This document shows positions 1 through 9,952 of a stretch of 64,000 nucleotides of DNA, one piece after another. The position numbers were made by a program, and so were the translations under genes. The notes beneath the pieces are model-generated. The model saw only the letters and a program-made list of their open reading frames with translations. It made no database searches and was not told where the DNA came from. Source of the stretch: Pachyseris speciosa (lineage: Eukaryota > Cnidaria > Anthozoa > Scleractinia > Pachyseridae); the NCBI GenBank assembly GCA_016490735.1, contig JAEMWC010000048.1, positions 1,685,001 to 1,749,000 of the forward strand, read 5' to 3'. Position 1 is the stretch's first letter. The number at the start of each line of letters is the position of its first letter.

Positions 1-190
1 TACATTTCTTTCCCGTCCTCTGCAAAACAACAACGTGAAATGACCAAATTTTAGGTTTTCTCGAGAACGGGAGCGTATGACTGTAAAGTTTTCTTTCTTT
101 TTCCTTACTTTAACGGCGTTCATAACAATTTAGTCCCTGAATAGTTAGCCAGTATTTTCCAAGTTAAACAAATTGGAATAATAGCGAAAG
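1..190 (-). mobile_element. End of a GGGAGCTTT-type TIR element (partial)
   Basis: The sequence from the window edge to about 190 is the reverse complement of 30075-30280, the subterminal region of the complete element at 30010-32163 (shared blocks: cctctgcaaaacaacaacgt, aacggcgttcataacaattt). The true terminus lies outside the window. From 190 to 428 there is a hairpin (286-338, arms gcagccgttctttgtc) and no gene. Confidence 0.6.
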
Positions 191-599
191 CCATAATAAG
201 CCAGAGGTTCTTAGCAACCACAAAAATACCTCTGGATCCCGCTGAGATAGGAAGCAATTTGCCACCAATCTCAGCTAGTCTGCTAGGCAGCCGTTCTTTG
301 TCGAGGAGCGTTGCGTGACGAGACAAAGAACGGCTGCGTAGGAGACTAATCTCAGCAGGATATCCAGCTACTATGAACATTCCAATGTAATCGAATCGCT
401 TCTGGCACTCGTTTCTGTTTGATATGGGCACAGGGTGCAGAGGAGTTCTGTTCGATCGTACACGACAAAGTCTCACCTTGTTAATTCCAAAATATGTTTA
501 CTTTGTACGATAAAGATTGTCGAAATGAAATCCTTCTGATTTGTGAATGTTTTCTGCTTCCATATCCTTCTATATCCCCCGATCTTGTCTCTCTCGTAT

Positions 600-1036
600 C
601 AGGGGCACCCAACGAGCCAAAGCAACCAAGAGCTGTGTAAAGGCATTTTAAAGTACATTATGGTGTTTGAAGTATGTTTAAAGTGATGTTTTGGTTAGCT
701 AGAAAACTTTGATCTGTTCGGATTCCCTAGCTGAAATGTTAATTGCCCGAAAGTTTTAGGGAACAAAATCTTTCTTTGAGAAAATACTAGTTGAAGTTAA
801 CTTTCTAGGGAACCTTTTTTTCTTTCCGAAAATGCTAGCTGACGTTTTTTACTGCCAAAACAGCAATAACAACCTTTCCGAAAACCTCAGGGGTTATGAT
901 TTCCACATTACAAATCTTTTAGGCCACGTTTTACTTACGAAAATCCGAGTGCACTCTTTAATCGACGCCGAAAGCCTTAGGCGAACTACCCTCCACCGAA
1001 CAGATATCTACCGAAACTTGTCGTTGGGTGCCCCTG
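600..1036. mobile_element. 437-bp MITE (CAGGGGCACCC) nested in the TIR of the larger element
   Basis: The ends CAGGGGCACCCAACGA and TCGTTGGGTGCCCCTG are inverted repeats; TCGTAT is duplicated at 594-599 and 1037-1042. The undisturbed site is present as the partner TIR (about 2398-2415), which reads straight through the insertion point. A degenerate second copy is at 31476-31900. No coding capacity is credible. Confidence 0.85.
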
Positions 1037-1541
1037 TCGTATGGCTTTCCGCCATGTTTACTTGCATATACCGCGGACCAAAGTACTGTGGGCGCGCACG
1101 GTTACAAAAGGTTGGCTTACAGTACAAGAAGAGGAAAGGGAGGAAACCGATTTAGGCTCAATTTTTCGATTCCCTGTAACTAACACGAAATTCAATGAAA
1201 AGGCCTCATTTTTCGTATATGGTTTGCAATTTTCACTTTTTAGCCAAATTGGACGAGAATTCTGTTGAAACGGTCGGAAAACTAACATTTTTGGCAAAGG
1301 AGATTTACGGCCTCGTCACACCGCTTTCGTTCAATGTGCACCGCAACAACTGGTGATGGAAATGACGTATAGTGTGTTGTGACCTCGAAGAATAAACGTG
1401 TTGGAAGTACTCGCTGGCGGTCTCTATTTGTGTTTCGGGGTTCTACAATAAGCGACAAGGATCGTTCTTTTTCACTCGCGGTTTCGTGGAGGTATTTGTC
1501 GATTTTTCTCTTTTCGACGGCGGTTTATAAGCGGCGGCGAG

Positions 1542-1923
1542 ATGAGCGGAGCTAACGCTAGTGGTTCAACCAGCGAGGCGGGAGGTGTTGGAAGCGTTTC
1601 TGTTTCTCTAGGTGTCGGTTCGTTAGAAGCACTGGTTTCGCAGACACTTGATGACTACTTCGTTCCAAAGGCAAAAGTTCCGTTTGAGAGGCACATGTTT
1701 CTGCAGATTGCATAGGAAATCAGTGAAACCGTTGATCAGTTTGTTTGTCGGCTTCGTCAGCATGCGGTTAGCCGTGACTTCGGTGCCCGGGCTTCGGTGA
1801 TAGAGAAGACCACTATATTCGAGATCATGTCATAGACAAGTGAACATTCAACACATGCGTCGGACGTTTTCAGAAAAGGAGGAGACTTTGATGCTCGAAG
1901 GTTTGCTGAGAATTGTCGAAGCG
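1542..1923 (+). pseudogene. LTR retrotransposon gag fragment, stop-containing
   Basis: Reading from ATG at 1542 gives a serine/glycine-rich start, then YFVPKAKVPFERHMF and, after an in-frame stop at about 1713, ETVDQFVCRLRQHAV with a second stop near 1834. The FxxxPKxNVxxER...F and ETVDQFVxRLRQ pattern is typical of Gypsy-type gag in invertebrates. The same motif (gttgtgacctcg plus aataaacgtg) occurs before and after, likely LTR ends. It is a dead remnant without protease or RT. Confidence 0.6.
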
Positions 1924-2835
1924 TGAGAATTGTTCTAATTATTAGTTAGCTATTGTTTGAAGGGTATATGTTGTGACCTCGTAGAATAAACGTGTTGTTA
2001 TTATTTGCTGGCTATCCAGTCCGTCTAGCTCAATTTGTGTTTCCCTGGTGGACGGTTTCGATTTTTTTTTGCCTCCGGTGGGTTTTCCTTGAGTGGAGCT
2101 GGCCTTTTTTGAAAGACAAACTTGCTATGTTTTTATCCTTCCCCAACGGGAGATTACTCTCCCGTTTCCGGTCACTGCCCACTTCCGTCACCAGTTATTG
2201 CGGTTCACATCGAACTAGTCACATGACGCTTGTTTCCTCCCTTTACTCTTCTTTTACTCGGCACTTCGTGCCTCATTCGGAAAGCTTCGCTTTCCGATTT
2301 CCGAAGCTTATTCGTTGCCCTTCGGGCAAAGACCATATGCGCCCGCGGCCAGCGTCAGTTCGACGCGGTATATGCAAGTAAACATGGCGGAAAGCCATAC
2401 GAGAGAGACAAGATCGGGGGATATAGAAGGATATGGAAGCAGAAAACATTCACAAATCGGAAGGATTTCATTTCGACAATCTTTATCGTACAAAGTAAAC
2501 ATATTTTGGAATTAACGAGGTGAGACTTTGTCGTGTACGATCGAACAGAACTCCTCTGCACCCTGTGTATGGGGCGTCAATTTTCACGCTTATCTGTCAT
2601 AATCCTTAAACGTGAACGTTTATTTATGGCGAGAGTTTAATTAAATTCTATCTTTAGACCTGATGCACACGAAACATGACTGCGGGAACGGGAAAACGAA
2701 ACCCAATAGTTTGTTTTGGTTTTGATGAATTACTCTTGAGGTAGGCTCACCGGTTCCAGAAAATAGCACTAAATTACAACCAAAGGCTCGAGTTTTCTTT
2801 GTTTCTCTTTCGCATGCAATATCGGAAAAACAATA

Positions 2836-3063
2836 GGGCTGTTTATACGAGAGAAAATAAGCCGCGGCTTACTCTGGCCGCGGCTTACATAAGACGCGAA
2901 AGGAACCATTTATACGAGTAAAAACACCAAGCTAGGCCAGGATAAGCCGCAGCTTGAGAAAGCCGTGAACATAGATTTTGTACCATTTATACGGAGTGTT
3001 CGCGTCTTATGTAAGCCGTGGCCAGAGTAAGCCGCGGCTTATTTTCTCTCGTATAAACGGCCC
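2836..3063. mobile_element. 228-bp palindromic MITE with TA target
   Basis: The ends GGGCTGTTTATACGAGAG and CTCTCGTATAAACGGCCC are inverted repeats flanked by TA. The arms (about 60 bp) include TAAGCCGCGGCTTA and cttacataagacgcgaa; the centre has a diverged internal repeat. No ORF. Flanks 2574-2835 and 3064-3237 show nothing identifiable. Confidence 0.75.
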
Positions 3064-3237
3064 TAATGTGTTTTGTTTTTGGAGGGAGATATATCTCTTT
3101 TCAACGCTAATTAAAATTCGCTCGTATTCCTAAATCAAACATACTTGCAATACATGGTAATAGTGAATATATTTGCGAGTAATTTACACAAATCAGTCTG
3201 CAATTATTACCCTACTTGAACACCGTGAAAGTAAATC

Positions 3238-3392
3238 ACATCACATCGAGAGGTTTTTCTCCGGGTACTCCGGTTTTCCCCTCTCCCCAAAAACCAACAT
3301 TTGATTTGATTTGATTTGATTTAATTTGATTTATCAGGGCCACAAGTTTATTAGCCTGTGGCTATTACGTGCTACCCTGGATAAATAAAGTC

Positions 3393-3458
<66 letters not shown>

Positions 3459-3459
3459 C
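3238..3459 (+). mobile_element. SINE 3' half with (ATT)n tail
   Basis: gaggtttttctccgggtact and following bases match the body of the tRNA-headed SINE at 22948-23106 (opposite strand). It continues through a (TTGAT)n stretch and ...ctaccctggataaataaag, ending in about 22 ATT units (3394-3459). The tRNA-like head is missing (5' truncated). Confidence 0.65.
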
Positions 3460-3639
3460 ACTGAGCTAAAATAATTCGCTTCAATATGTGATATCGTTGC
3501 GTGCTCATGAACAGAACTTTTACTATCCGTACGGTTTCCCTAGGAACTGATAAAATTCTCGTTGAATAATTCCTCAATAATCTCGGCAAACGTCGAAGTG
3601 GAAGTTTCAGTATTCGACTTCCGAAACCGACATTGGCAG

Positions 3640-3870
3640 GAAAAGCGACAACGGCGACTGTATCGAAATCATCATTTCAAAATATAACTTCTCCTTTTTC
3701 TAATTCTTTCCCGATTGTTAAAATTTGTTTAACTTGGAAAATGCTGGCGAACTGTCAAAGGACTAAATTACTCTGAAGGGCATTAAAGTAAGGAAAACGT
3801 TCTCGAAAAATACAGTCATCCGAACGCGTTATTGTTCTGCAACGAAATGTACCAAATGTAAAACGTTTTG
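3640..3870 (+). repeat. Degenerate copy of GGGAGC-element subterminal DNA
   Basis: Blocks such as aacttggaaaatgctggcga, ggactaaatta and attaaagtaaggaaaac match 30085-30175 in order. Divergence is high. It is another solo end of the family at 30010-32163; a further pair of ends lies at 7195-7335 (ttgctaaagctcccta). Confidence 0.5.
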
Positions 3871-3892
3871 GTCATTAAACCTGCTTACATTT

Positions 3893-6075
3893 GCCTAGAT
3901 TTTTATCTGCACTTCATAAAACTGTTCATGTTATATATCCCAGAAGCACTCAGGCATACAGTGATGCCAGGACCTCAACCTGGATGAACCAGAAAAGATA
4001 TGGAACATTTTCCTAGATTTTTATCTGCACTTCAAAAAACTGTTCATGTTATATATCCCAGAAGCACTCAGGCATACAGTGATGCCAGGACCTCAACCTG
4101 GATGAACCAGAAAAGATATGGAAAATTTGGGGTGTCTGGAAAACTCAGACCTACAAAACTCAGACCTCAGACCTAGAAAACTCAGACCCCCCAATCTGGA
4201 AAACTCAGACCCCCTCATAACTATACAAATTTTCAAAGTCAAATAAACGTGGACAAAATGAATTATCGCCGTTCAGTGCGCTGAAATGTTACACGCTCTA
4301 TTTATTGCAGATAACAAACATTTCACCTTTGTCGTCTCATGTTATTTTAATCGGCTCCGGAGCACAAAACCTAGAAAACTCAGACCCCCCAAACTGGAAA
4401 ACTCAGACCCCCTCAAAACTATACAAATTTTCAAAGTCAAATAAATGTGGGCAAAATGAATTATCACCGTTCAGTGCGCTGAAATGTTACACGCTCTATT
4501 AATTGCAGATAACAAACATTTCACCTTTGTCGTCTCATGTTATTATTATCTGCTCCGAAGCACAAGACCTAGAAAACTCAGACCCCCCCAATCTGGAAAA
4601 CTCAGACCCCCTCATGAACGGCGATAATTCATTTTGCCCACGTTTATTTGACTTTGAAAATTTATATAGTTTTGAGGGGGTCTGAGTTTTCCAGTTTGGG
4701 GGGGTCTGAGGTTTCTAGGTCTTGTGCTCCGGAGCCGATGAAAAAAAAACATGAGACGAAAAAGGTGAAGTGTTTGTTATCTGCGATAAATAGAGCGTGT
4801 AACATTTCAGCGCACTGAACGGCGATAATTCATTTTGTCCACGTTTATTTGACTTTGAAAATTTGTATAGTTATGAGGGGGTCTGAGTTTTCCAGTTTGG
4901 GGGGGTCTGAGTTTTCTAGGTCTCGTGCTCCGGAGCCGATTATAATAACATGAGACGACAAAGGTGAAGTGTTTGTTATCTGCGATAAATAGAGGGTGTA
5001 ACATTTCAGCACACTGAACAGCGATAATTCATTTTGTCCACGTTTATTTGACTTTGAAAATTTGTATAGTTATGAGGGGGTCTGAGTTTTCCAGATTGGG
5101 GGGGTCTGAGTTTTCTAGGTCTGAGGTCTGAGGTCTGAGTTTTCTAGGTCTGAGTTTTCCAGACACCCGGAAAATTTGCCTAGATTTCTATCTGCACTTT
5201 AAAAAAAAATTTTATCTGCATTTCCAAAAAAACCTGTTATGTTAAATATCTCAGAAGCGTTCAGGCATACAGTGATGCCAGGACTTCAACCTGGATGAAC
5301 CAGAAAAGATATTGAACATTTTCCTAGATTTTTGTCTGTACTTCAAAAAACTGTTCATGTTATATATCCCTGAAGCACTCAGGCATACAGTGATGCCAGG
5401 ACCTCAACCTGGATGAACCAGAAAAGATATGGAAAATTTGCCTAGATTTCTATCTGCACTTTAACAAAAAAATTTATCTGCATTTCCAAAAAAACCTGTT
5501 ATGTTAAATATCTCAGAAGCGTTCAGGCATACAGTGATGCCAGGACTTCAACCTGGATGAACCAGAAAAGATATTGAACATTTTCCTAGATTTTTGTCTG
5601 CATTTCCAAAAAAACCTGTTGTGTTAAATATCTCAGAAGCGCTCAGGCATACAGTGATGCCAGGATTTCAACCTGGATGAACCAGAAAAGATATTGAACA
5701 TTTTCCTAGATTTTTGTCTGTACTTCAAAAAACTGTTCATGTTATATATCCCAGAAGCACTCAGGCATACAGTGATGCCAAGACCTCAACCTGGATGAAC
5801 CAGAAAAGATATAGAACATTTTCCTAAAATTTTATCTGCATTTCCAAAAAAACCTGTTATGTTAAATATCCCAGAAGCGCTCAGGCTTACAGTGATGCCA
5901 GGACTTCAACCTGGATGAACCAGAAAAGATATTGAACATTTTCCTAGATTTTTATCTGCACTTCATAAAACTGTTCATGTTATATATCCCAGAAGCACTC
6001 AGGCATACAGTGATGCCAGGACCTCAACCTGAATGGACCAGAAAAGATATAGAACATTTCCCTAAATTTTTATCT
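3893..6075 (+). repeat. Tandem (satellite-like) array, about 119-bp unit, about 9 units
   Basis: Units begin cctagatttttatctgcact and contain tcaggcatacagtgatgcca and caacctggatgaaccagaaa. Starts are near 3893, 4011, 5179, 5324, 5441, 5583, 5702, 5819 and 5941; unit length is about 117-145 bp, varying in an A-rich segment. Two subtypes (tatatatccc / ttaaatatctc) alternate, suggesting higher-order duplication. The array is interrupted by the foldback element at 4130-5168. No coding function is apparent. Confidence 0.85.
4130..5168. mobile_element. 1039-bp foldback element with 10-bp target duplication
   Basis: It starts GGGTGTCTGGAAAACTCAGA and ends with the inverse. GGAAAATTTG is duplicated at 4120-4129 and 5169-5178, while intact array units carry it once (e.g. 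near 5431). Each arm holds about two copies of a ~205-bp unit (aaaactcagaccccc ... gaattatcgccgttcagtgc ... cacctttgtcgtctcatg), so the element is a near-complete palindrome. Long repetitive arms plus a 9-11 bp TSD fit Mutator-like foldback elements. No transposase. Confidence 0.85.
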
Positions 6076-7679
6076 GCAAGTTACATATGCTAAATCACTT
6101 GAATATTTTACTATTGCTATTTTCCACGCACAAACAAACACAGAGTCCTAAACTCCTTGGTAGTTTGAAAAGGCTTTCAGAAGTTGTTTCTGGACGATAA
6201 TATATTCTCCGACGATAATTTTCAATTTTCAAACTGCCACTATTTTAATCACCACCATAAGTGGAAGAAATAGTCGCCAGATAAAATATTTGTGCTTTGA
6301 CAGAGAGCAGCTATGTAAAAGATATAAGTACCCATATCCAGTTAAAAAGACAAAATAAGGAGCCGCCCACTTCTGCGCCCCCTCACCAGCCCGATTTTCA
6401 TTATCGTGGATCGATGACGAGTGCGCGCGTATTTCGCGGCTTCATATTTAATTTGCCGCCAGATTATAATTAATTTGCCGCCGGAATACACATGAACTTT
6501 GCTACATATACATAAATACGCTTGAACAGAAAGATTACCGCTCAACAATGGTCCGAAACCGAAGGAATTCCAACTCAATCAAATCTTACAGAAAATTTAC
6601 ATTAGAATATAATCCCAGGGAAAATGTCGTGGGCGATTCCTACCAAACGTACCAATGTAACAAAATCGAAAGTTACGTCGATCTTACCTCTTACGTTCGT
6701 ATTTCCGCTTTTAAAATTGTCTGAAGGCGATTTACTTCGGCTTAAAATATAGTTACAACTTACCAAAGTCCATTGCACGTCAATGAAATCACCCGGTAAA
6801 ACAGAATTTCAGCCTGAGAAGGCGTCACTCTCTGTAATTTCTGTCCATCACATACCGAGATATGCCGATTATCCCCTCGAAAATCTCAACGAATCGCTAA
6901 AGCATAACATTTGACAAAACTAGCATTTCATCGTACAAGTAAAACCATAAAATGCCATAAGAACAAGGCGTAAGCGTGCCGCGTGCCGGTAAATTAAATT
7001 CTGCCGCTGAAGTGCAAAAACAATTCTTCTTTCAAGGTGTGCTAAGATGCTCCTGCAGTGAAACCACAAATGGAGTACGTTGACGGCTCTAATGCAGACC
7101 TATAACGTCACTCCTTAGCAACCAGACTTGGGAGATTTTTTAACTTCCGGTTATCTCTGGCTCGTTATGTTACAAAAACGAGAAGTTCTATTTTGAAGTG
7201 ATGTTCTCGTTGCCGTCGCCGTCGTCGTTGCTAAAGCTCCCTATTGTTTTGCAGAGGACGGAAAAGAAATGTACCAAAATTTGCTCATTGGACCTATTGT
7301 TTTGTGGGGTTCTCGTTGCCGTTCCCGTCCTTGTTGCTTAAGCTCCCTATAATGACTAATCACGCCATTCGATGGATATTTCTGCCTAGCGTTTGAGAAA
7401 GAAAACGCTTATCAAACGGTTTAGGATTAGAGATATGGTCAGACAAACCTCCGAAATTACCCATCGAAGCATCTTTTGCCGAAAAAAAAATTTAAAAGAA
7501 CCGAAGGTTTGATTTGAAGACATCTTTCGCCGTTCCGTGCAGTTTTGCATGGAAGGTCACTCAACTGCACAGAAGGTCACTGAATTCACGTGCGCGACAC
7601 GTGAAGATGACCGACCTTCTTTTAAACCCTACTATGCAGTGGTGGGTGTTGGACACGTGCGCTGGGAATTCGCGACAAG
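6076..7679. other. Intergenic, no gene seen
   Basis: AT-rich intergenic sequence. Apart from the two GGGAGC-type TIR ends at about 7195-7335 no convincing ORF, tRNA or repeat boundary is visible. Short ORFs here lack splice logic or recognisable domains. Confidence 0.5.
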
Positions 7680-9125
7680 AACAAATCAAAGTACAACTGT
7701 GAAGAATACGTGGATATGTGACCTTATTATATGACTGGCTCTTTCAGCGGTTAAGATGAATCAATTTTCCTCCTGTGATTGGCTACCCGCGAGGTCAAGA
7801 TGGAGCCATCTTGACCGCTCGGGATAGCCCGTTCGTCCCGCGATTTACTGTCTTTAATAACGTCCTTTGAGTAATAAATCCTTTATTGACCAAGCTTGTT
7901 CGGTCAAGATGGCGGGATATTGGCCTCGTTCTTTTTTTGCGTGTTTATGGACCTCGGCTTCTTCTCGGTCCATAAACACGCAAAAAAAAAAAAGAACTTG
8001 GCCAATATCCCGCCATCTTGACCTCACGCTTGGCCAATAACCCATATTTATTTGCGATAAGGGGGATTAAGCCAAGGTGACTCGTTTTAACTAGTTTAAA
8101 CGCGTAAAAACTCTTTCAGGAAAGTGTTTAAACAACTTTTTTATGCGTTTCAACGGCCAGCTCTTTTGAGCATCAGTAAATATTTACATATTCGCGTTTG
8201 AATGAATTATCGAGGCAGGGAGACATCGTGGGAGTTAAAACAATGTGCTCCTTTTGAAAGCTGAACAGGTTTCTGTCTTGTCCGTATGGTCGGATAAATA
8301 TCATGCAAAAGGACGATTTCGCCAAAACGAAGCCAGCCAAACACTGCAGTTTTTCGACACAAAGCTGTCGAACGAACGCAACCGAAATTTGACATATGCA
8401 AATTACGCTTTTTACTGCCGGTGTGAAATGCAACATTTGCCGTCGTTTTCTTAAATAACTATTGATGCCATGTTGTTGGAAATTAAAAGAAACAAGTTTT
8501 ATTCAAAAGATTTACTGAAAAACGGGCGCGTTTAGTTAAAACGAAGAGTATTTCTCAAAGCAAACTTATGTTTACATTGTGGCTAGACGCGATGGCGCCA
8601 CAAAAAAAATGATTTGATTTTAGATTGCGTTGTTCTCGTTAGAATATTATTTCCAACGCTGAAAATGGTTTCGCGAATGCAGTTATATTTGTGTCAAAAG
8701 TTTCCGTCATCAATTTCTGTGCACACTTGGAAAATATCTTGGGTTGAACAGCTCATATTTTTTTCCCCAGATCGTGAATTGGATGAACGTAGGAGAAGCT
8801 GCGCTTGTGACGGAATATTGTTTATAATTTCTTTCGCCGTCTGGCTGTTTGATCGAACGTTCCTTTTGCCGTTTATTCGTTCGATCCAAACTGAAATAAA
8901 GTTACTTTACTTTTTTCATTTCGTTCATCGGTTCGCCGGACTTTTGCTCCTTAGACATACTTCGGAAAGCCGATAGAGGTTTTCCGGCAATATTTCGGAA
9001 AATCGATATCTATTTTGTCTGCCGTTGACATATCGATTTGTTTACATCTGAGTGAGTGACAAATTTGCATAATCTGACCCCCAACAACAGTCGTTCCTAC
9101 GCTTCGCGTATCCACGACTAAAAAG
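7680..9125. mobile_element. Non-autonomous element, copy 1 (inverted copy at 53-54 kb)
   Basis: It matches 53072-54262 in reverse orientation along its length: caaagtacaactgtgaagaa, ataagggggattaagcc, agctcttttgagcatca, tttactgccggtgtgaaatg and cgcgtatccacgactaaaaa all recur. The ends share the inverted core CGTGGATAYG. No recognisable protein is encoded. A 319-bp insertion (7729-8047) is absent from copy 2. Confidence 0.75.
7729..8047. mobile_element. 319-bp hairpin insertion with 5-bp TSD inside the 7680-9125 element
   Basis: TTATT is present on both sides (7724-7728, 8048-8052) and once in the uninterrupted copy at 54 kb. The ends are ATATG.../...CATAT. The core 7901-8030 is a hairpin with arms of about 60 bp (ggtcaagatggcgggatatt ... 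and its complement) around ctcggcttcttctcg. Confidence 0.8.
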
Positions 9126-9439
9126 AGACCATTCCTACAATTATGGAAAAAAGTGTTGACACATCTGAGCAAAATAATCGCTTTCTATCAGCGTCCTTCC
9201 GTGATTGAAAAAACCTCTTTTTTGTTGACAGCCAAGCCCCCCTCTACCCCTTTTCAATGTTGAAATACGCTCCGTGGATACTGGCACGTGGTTACAACAT
9301 TGAAAAGGGGGGAGGGGGTCGAAATGTGAGAATTGGAGATTGGAAAACTCACGCGTTTAAAGAACAAAGTTTTTTTTAAGGGGAGTCTCAACTACTTTTG
9401 TCCATGATTGTAGACTTGGTGCCTTCGGCGCAAGTAACT
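9126..9439. other. Intergenic with small hairpin
   Basis: Contains an imperfect hairpin at about 9235-9322 (ccccttttcaatgtt / aacattgaaaagggg). No other feature before the CEP162 promoter. Confidence 0.4.
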
Positions 9440-9596
9440 CGAGAGCCTGGTTACAAAGCTGTTGACATAATTTGAAACATGGCGGCAGAAAGCTGACAAT
9501 TTCTCTTCGCGTAGTTCTGTTCGTTGCTACCGTGTTTTCTTGTTGTTAATAGGTGTTCTTGTGGTTAGAGGGAATACAAAAATACAAAGAAACGCC
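9440..9596 (+). promoter_or_regulatory. CEP162 proximal promoter / 5' UTR candidate
   Basis: Immediately upstream of the CEP162 start codon. It contains AACATGGCGGC at 9476-9486, a close YY1-type match. If transcribed, this would also create a five-codon upstream ORF (9479-9496: ATG GCG GCA GAA AGC TGA). No TATA box is seen. The exact transcription start cannot be read from sequence. Confidence 0.4.
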
Positions 9597-9878
9597 ATGT
9601 CGGATCGGTGGAGTAAATTGCGTGATCGCTTTAAAGCAAAGGATATGGATTTGGACGCGGAATTTGAAAAGTTCCTGAATGAGGTTTGGTTTTATACGTA
9701 CAAAATAAGCTTGCACCTGCTAATCTTGTTTAGCATTTAAGAAGGGTAAAGTAATAACGAGGGTTTAAAATATTGAAAACACCTCAGGCTCTCTTCTTTG
9801 AATGATCCCAACCTCAGTTACACTACACCCAGTTCCTTTAGTGTGCTTTTTAGCTTTTGGTACATAATAATAATAATG

Positions 9879-9952
<74 letters not shown>

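Larger units (their letters stand above)
429..2567. mobile_element. DNA element with about 200-bp TIRs (CACAGGGTGCAG...) and 6-bp TSD
   Basis: The termini are CACAGGGTGCAGAGGAG and its reverse complement; TATGGG flanks both ends (423-428 and 2568-2573). Left TIR is 429-599 plus 1043-1075 (split by a MITE); right TIR is about 2364-2567. The interior has no transposase. It holds LTR-retrotransposon debris: a gag-like fragment and a repeated LTR-end motif (gttgtgacctcg, 1374 and 1972). A second member with the same TIRs and other cargo is at 29282-32400. Superfamily not assigned. Confidence 0.8.

Noticed and set aside
3893..6075. CRISPR-like array
   Set aside because: Eukaryotic context; units are contiguous 119-bp tandem repeats without unique spacers and without cas genes.
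8173..8976. Open frames of 87-120 codons in the 7680-9125 element
   Set aside because: Frames exist on both strands, the second copy at 53-54 kb breaks them differently, and no protein motif is visible.
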